A stretch of DNA of 8,583 nt from an uncultured Clostridia bacterium (GTDB taxonomy: Bacteria > Bacillota > Clostridia > Oscillospirales > CAG-382), in contig CAJOMW010000036.1 of the NCBI GenBank assembly GCA_905235695.1, positions 1,065-9,647 of the forward strand, written 5' to 3'. The position numbers and the translations under genes are program-made. Below, one piece after another: positions 7,162-8,583 of the stretch; position 1 is the stretch's first letter, and every line of letters begins with the position of its first letter. The notes below the pieces were generated by a model. That model was not told the origin of the DNA. It was given only the letters and a program-made list of their open reading frames with translations, and made no database searches.

Positions 7162-7584
7162 TCAAATATTCACTTTCATCGTGATCTTGGTACCTTTTCC
7201 AAGTTCTGTATCAATTTTCATTTCATCAGTGTATCTCTTCATGTTTGGAAGTCCCATACCCGCTCCGAATCCGAGCGCACGTATGTTGTCGGGAGCCGTC
7301 GAAAAGCCTTCCTGCATTGCAAGATTTACGTCCGCAATACCGGGACCGTGGTCGGTGAGAACTATGGTTATGCCGTCAGGCTCTACCGAGACGTCCGCCT
7401 CGCCGCCGCCGGCGTGTATCACCATGTTTATCTCGCCCTCGTACATTGCTATCGAGACTCTTCTGATTATTTCCGGAGAGATACCGAGAACGCGAAGATT
7501 CTTCTTTACCTGAACGGACGCTTCGCCCGCCGAGGTGAAGTTTTCGCCGTCAACAACGTAATGAAATACAAGCGGGGTGCTCAT
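7162..7584 (-). CDS. RsbW-like ATP-binding protein (anti-sigma-factor/serine kinase type)
   Basis: The 140-residue protein is a minimal HATPase_c fold of the RsbW/SpoIIAB kind. The N-box-like EGEINMVIHAG lies at about 49-59, the G1 box is DHGPG at 78-82, the G2 region is GFGAGMGLPNMKR at 105-117, and GKGTKITMKV is near the end. In RsbW-type proteins this fold binds ATP and phosphorylates a serine on a small partner or holds a sigma factor. No STAS partner or sigma factor gene is visible here. The start is set at the ATG 7582-7584 because it overlaps the preceding stop as ATGA and has GGGAG 7 bases upstream. A longer reading to 7632 adds 16 residues unlike the family and overlaps the neighbouring gene. 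Homologues sit beside HydS-like genes in other hydrogenase operons, so a working pair is likely. Confidence 0.86.
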   Translation of the reverse strand: MSTPLVFHYVVDGENFTSAGEASVQVKKNLRVLGISPEIIRRVSIAMYEGEINMVIHAGGGEADVSVEPDGITIVLTDHGPGIADVNLAMQEGFSTAPDNIRALGFGAGMGLPNMKRYTDEMKIDTELGKGTKITMKVNI

Positions 7585-7934
7585 ATCAAATCTCCCGTGT
7601 TGTTCAGACCGTGAGTGTACAGCAGTCCGCAAGCCTCAAACATTCTCATTGGCGTTGCCATGACAACGATTTCCGAATCTTTCGCAAGTTCTATCATTTC
7701 GGGGGAGGGCTCTTTGCCTCTGACAAAGACGATGCAGTGCATATCCATCATTTCCGCCGTTCTTATTACCTGAGGATTGACAAGCCCGGTAAGAAGTACA
7801 GCCTGGTTCTTGACGAACGCCAAAACATCGCTCATCATATCGCTGCCGCAGGCGGAAAACACGTCATTATCGAGAGAGTCGCCGCAGCATAACACCTTGG
7901 CATTGAGCAGGTTTGTTATCTCTGATATTTTCAT
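7581..7934 (-). CDS. DRTGG-domain protein (first of two in the operon)
   Basis: The 117-residue protein starts MKISEITNLL and shows the DRTGG-type core from about residue 29 (CGSDMMSDVLAF) through VLLTGLVNPQVIRTAEMMD (46-64) to CIVFVRGK (67-74). A short helix/strand repeat follows (SPEMIELAKDSEIVVMAT). There are no catalytic motifs and no membrane segment. It carries an adjacent cysteine pair (C16, C17) that the second DRTGG protein lacks. Such modules usually bind a ligand or a partner; the function here is unknown. GGAGG lies only 4 bases before the ATG, slightly close. The stop overlaps the start of the RsbW-like gene as ATGA, so the two products are probably made in similar amounts. Confidence 0.82.
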   Translation of the reverse strand: MKISEITNLLNAKVLCCGDSLDNDVFSACGSDMMSDVLAFVKNQAVLLTGLVNPQVIRTAEMMDMHCIVFVRGKEPSPEMIELAKDSEIVVMATPMRMFEACGLLYTHGLNNTGDLI

Positions 7935-7953
7935 ACTGCCTCCGAAATATTAT

Positions 7954-8448
7954 TTATTCGTATTTCTTTAAAATATTAGCTACGTCGTTCGGAACAAGTC
8001 TGCCGTAAACATCATCATTAACCAGAAGGACGGGGGCAAGGCCGCAAGCGCCTACGCATCTGCAGGACTCAAGCGAGAACTTTCCATCCGCCGTGCATTC
8101 GCCTTCGCCGATTCCGAGAGTCTGAGAGAGCTTGTCGTAAATATCGCCCGATCCCTTAACGTAGCAAGCGGTTCCGAGGCAGACAGATATGTTGTACTTA
8201 CCCTTGGGGTTAAGCGCAAACTGGGCGTAGAAGGTAACGACCTCGTATACCTTTTCGAGAGAAACGCCGAGACCGTTTGCTATTTTTTCTTCAACTTCAA
8301 CGGGAAGATATCCGTATATCTCCTGTGCCTTCTGAAGTACGGGAATAAGAGCGCCGGGCTTTCCGCTGTAATCTGCAATTACTTTGTCGAGCTTTGCAGC
8401 CTGCTCTGCGGTGTCCTTAAAAGCGATCTTGGATATTGTGTTTGCCAT
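7954..8448 (-). CDS. hndA: NuoE-like [2Fe-2S] subunit of the bifurcating hydrogenase
   Basis: The 164-residue protein is the complex I 24-kDa (NuoE) type. An N-terminal helical domain contains GALIPVLQKAQEIYGYLP (32-49) and VYEVVTFYAQF (67-77). The thioredoxin-like [2Fe-2S] domain follows, with ligands C90 and C95 (CLGTAC) and C131 and C135 (CVGAC). Length and motif spacing are normal for HndA/HydC. Two further cysteines, C118 and C129, are not expected ligands. It passes electrons to or from the flavin subunit HndC. It is the first gene of the operon but is split from hndBCD by six accessory genes; in some other organisms the subunit genes are adjacent. AAGGAGG lies about 11 bases before the ATG, and the gene begins about 80 bases after the predicted transcription start. 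Confidence 0.95.
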   Translation of the reverse strand: MANTISKIAFKDTAEQAAKLDKVIADYSGKPGALIPVLQKAQEIYGYLPVEVEEKIANGLGVSLEKVYEVVTFYAQFALNPKGKYNISVCLGTACYVKGSGDIYDKLSQTLGIGEGECTADGKFSLESCRCVGACGLAPVLLVNDDVYGRLVPNDVANILKKYE

Positions 8449-8472
8449 GTTCAGATTTTCCTCCTTAAATAT

Positions 8473-8484
8473 TCACTTTAGTGA
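8473..8484. promoter_or_regulatory. Short palindrome in the leader next to the hndA ribosome binding site
   Basis: TCACTTTAGTGA is a 12-bp palindrome with 5-bp arms, a few bases upstream of the hndA AAGGAGG. It is too tight to make a strong RNA hairpin, so if it matters it would be as a DNA site. Its TCAC/GTGA ends resemble those of the spacer dyad at 8544-8558. It may be chance. Confidence 0.25.
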
Positions 8485-8515
8485 TGTCTGCAAATACATT
8501 TACATAATACAGACA
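8485..8515 (-). promoter_or_regulatory. Possible leader stem in the hndA 5' untranslated region
   Basis: In the predicted leader TGTCTG (8515 down to 8510) can pair with CAGACA (8490 down to 8485), closing a 19-base A/T-rich loop. Six base pairs around a large loop is weak. No known riboswitch or leader-peptide pattern is visible. It is recorded as the only structure in the rest of the leader. Confidence 0.2.
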
Positions 8516-8536
8516 ACATATCATAAATGATATGTT
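8515..8536. promoter_or_regulatory. Perfect 22-bp palindrome over the predicted transcription start
   Basis: AACATATCAT and ATGATATGTT are perfect 10-bp inverted arms around a 2-base centre. The site begins two bases after the -10 element and covers the predicted start near 8531. A 2-base loop argues against an RNA hairpin and for a dimeric repressor binding DNA. The regulator is not identifiable from sequence and no regulator gene is in the window. Confidence 0.6.
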
Positions 8537-8549
8537 AATTATATCACAA
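8532..8549 (-). promoter_or_regulatory. Candidate Rex (NADH-sensing repressor) operator over the -10 element
   Basis: On the minus strand TTGTGATATAATTAACAT matches the clostridial Rex consensus TTGTTAAnnnnTTAACAA at 11 of its 14 fixed positions. The mismatches are at positions 5, 7 and 18. It lies exactly over the -10 box, so binding would block transcription. Rex releases DNA when NADH is high, which suits an NADH-consuming hydrogenase. The consensus is recalled knowledge; the assignment is inference. Confidence 0.5.
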
Positions 8550-8566
8550 ACATTGTGAAAAATAAA
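8538..8566 (-). promoter_or_regulatory. Sigma-A-type promoter with extended -10, driving the hnd operon
   Basis: A perfect TATAAT lies at 8543 down to 8538, with a TGn extension immediately upstream (8546-8544). A weak -35 (TTTATT, 8566-8561) sits 17 bases upstream, which the extended -10 would compensate. The predicted start near 8531 gives a leader of about 80 bases before hndA. It is the only good promoter I find for the ten genes. Confidence 0.7.
8544..8558. promoter_or_regulatory. Inverted repeat in the promoter spacer
   Basis: TCACAA-TGT-TTGTGA forms perfect 6-bp arms between the -35 and -10 elements. The half-sites are like those of Bacillus-type Rex or Crp/Fnr sites but in the opposite (everted) order. 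Its TTGTGA arm is shared with the Rex-like site at 8532-8549, so two regulators or two binding modes could compete here. Confidence 0.45.
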
Positions 8567-8583
8567 GACCTAATTAAAAGAAA

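Noticed and set aside
7585..7632. N-terminal extension of the RsbW-like protein to an upstream start at 7632
   Set aside because: The extra 16 residues (MRTAVHSRSEQHGRF and one more) do not fit the family and overlap the DRTGG coding sequence. The ATGA overlap with GGGAG 7 bases upstream marks 7584 as the start.
8515..8536. Reading the 22-bp palindrome as an intrinsic terminator or attenuator
   Set aside because: The centre is only two bases, the arms are A/T-rich, no T-run follows, and it lies at the start of transcription.
1..8583. Mobile elements, CRISPR arrays, tRNA or rRNA genes
   Set aside because: No transposase or integrase motifs, no direct repeat arrays, and no tRNA-like cloverleaf or rRNA sequence were seen; nearly all of the window is coding for the operon described.

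Overview
This window holds one ten-gene operon on the minus strand for an NADH- and ferredoxin-linked, probably electron-bifurcating (or confurcating) [FeFe]-hydrogenase of the HndABCD/HydABC type. It is followed by the first 50 codons of a separate LtrA-like membrane protein gene. The protein sequences, strong AGGAGG-type ribosome binding sites, tight gene packing, and lack of any respiratory or aerobic gene suggest an anaerobic fermentative member of the Clostridia, possibly a gut Ruminococcaceae/Oscillospiraceae relative. The taxonomic call is an inference from general resemblance, not from a search.

Layout, read in the direction of transcription from 8583 down to 1. At 8449-8583 is the promoter region, with an extended -10 element. 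It carries an 18-bp site close to the clostridial Rex consensus lying over the -10, an inverted repeat in the -35/-10 spacer, and a perfect 10-bp-arm palindrome over the predicted transcription start. Then comes hndA (NuoE-like [2Fe-2S] subunit, 7954-8448). A block of six accessory genes follows: a DRTGG-domain protein (7581-7934), an RsbW-like ATP-binding protein (7162-7584), a HydS-like [FeFe]-hydrogenase homologue with ferredoxin-type ends (5852-7144), a second DRTGG-domain protein (5530-5862), a PHP-family metal-dependent phosphoesterase (4794-5537), and a second GHKL ATPase (4243-4791). The catalytic core ends the operon: hndB (3839-4207), hndC (2011-3819) and hndD (235-1989). A hairpin with a short T-run at 179-210 probably terminates the operon, and ltrA starts at 150 and runs off the window.

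The core subunits form a soluble complex. HndC binds NAD(H) and FMN, HndA and HndB carry thioredoxin-like [2Fe-2S] domains, and HndD carries the H-cluster and a chain of Fe-S clusters. Together they would make H2 from NADH plus reduced ferredoxin, or run the reverse. The genes inserted between hndA and hndB look like a sensing and signalling set rather than catalytic subunits. The hydrogenase homologue keeps all four cubane cysteines but has lost the proton-relay cysteine, as in sensory hydrogenases. It sits among two ATPase domains without a visible phosphoacceptor histidine domain, two DRTGG modules, and a phosphoesterase with an intact metal site. Related cassettes are known next to clostridial and Thermotoga bifurcating hydrogenases, but what this set does is, to my knowledge, not worked out. 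It is the best candidate here for an undescribed system. Essentially every base is assigned; the only stretches outside genes are the promoter region, the terminator region and short gaps of 2 to 35 bases.
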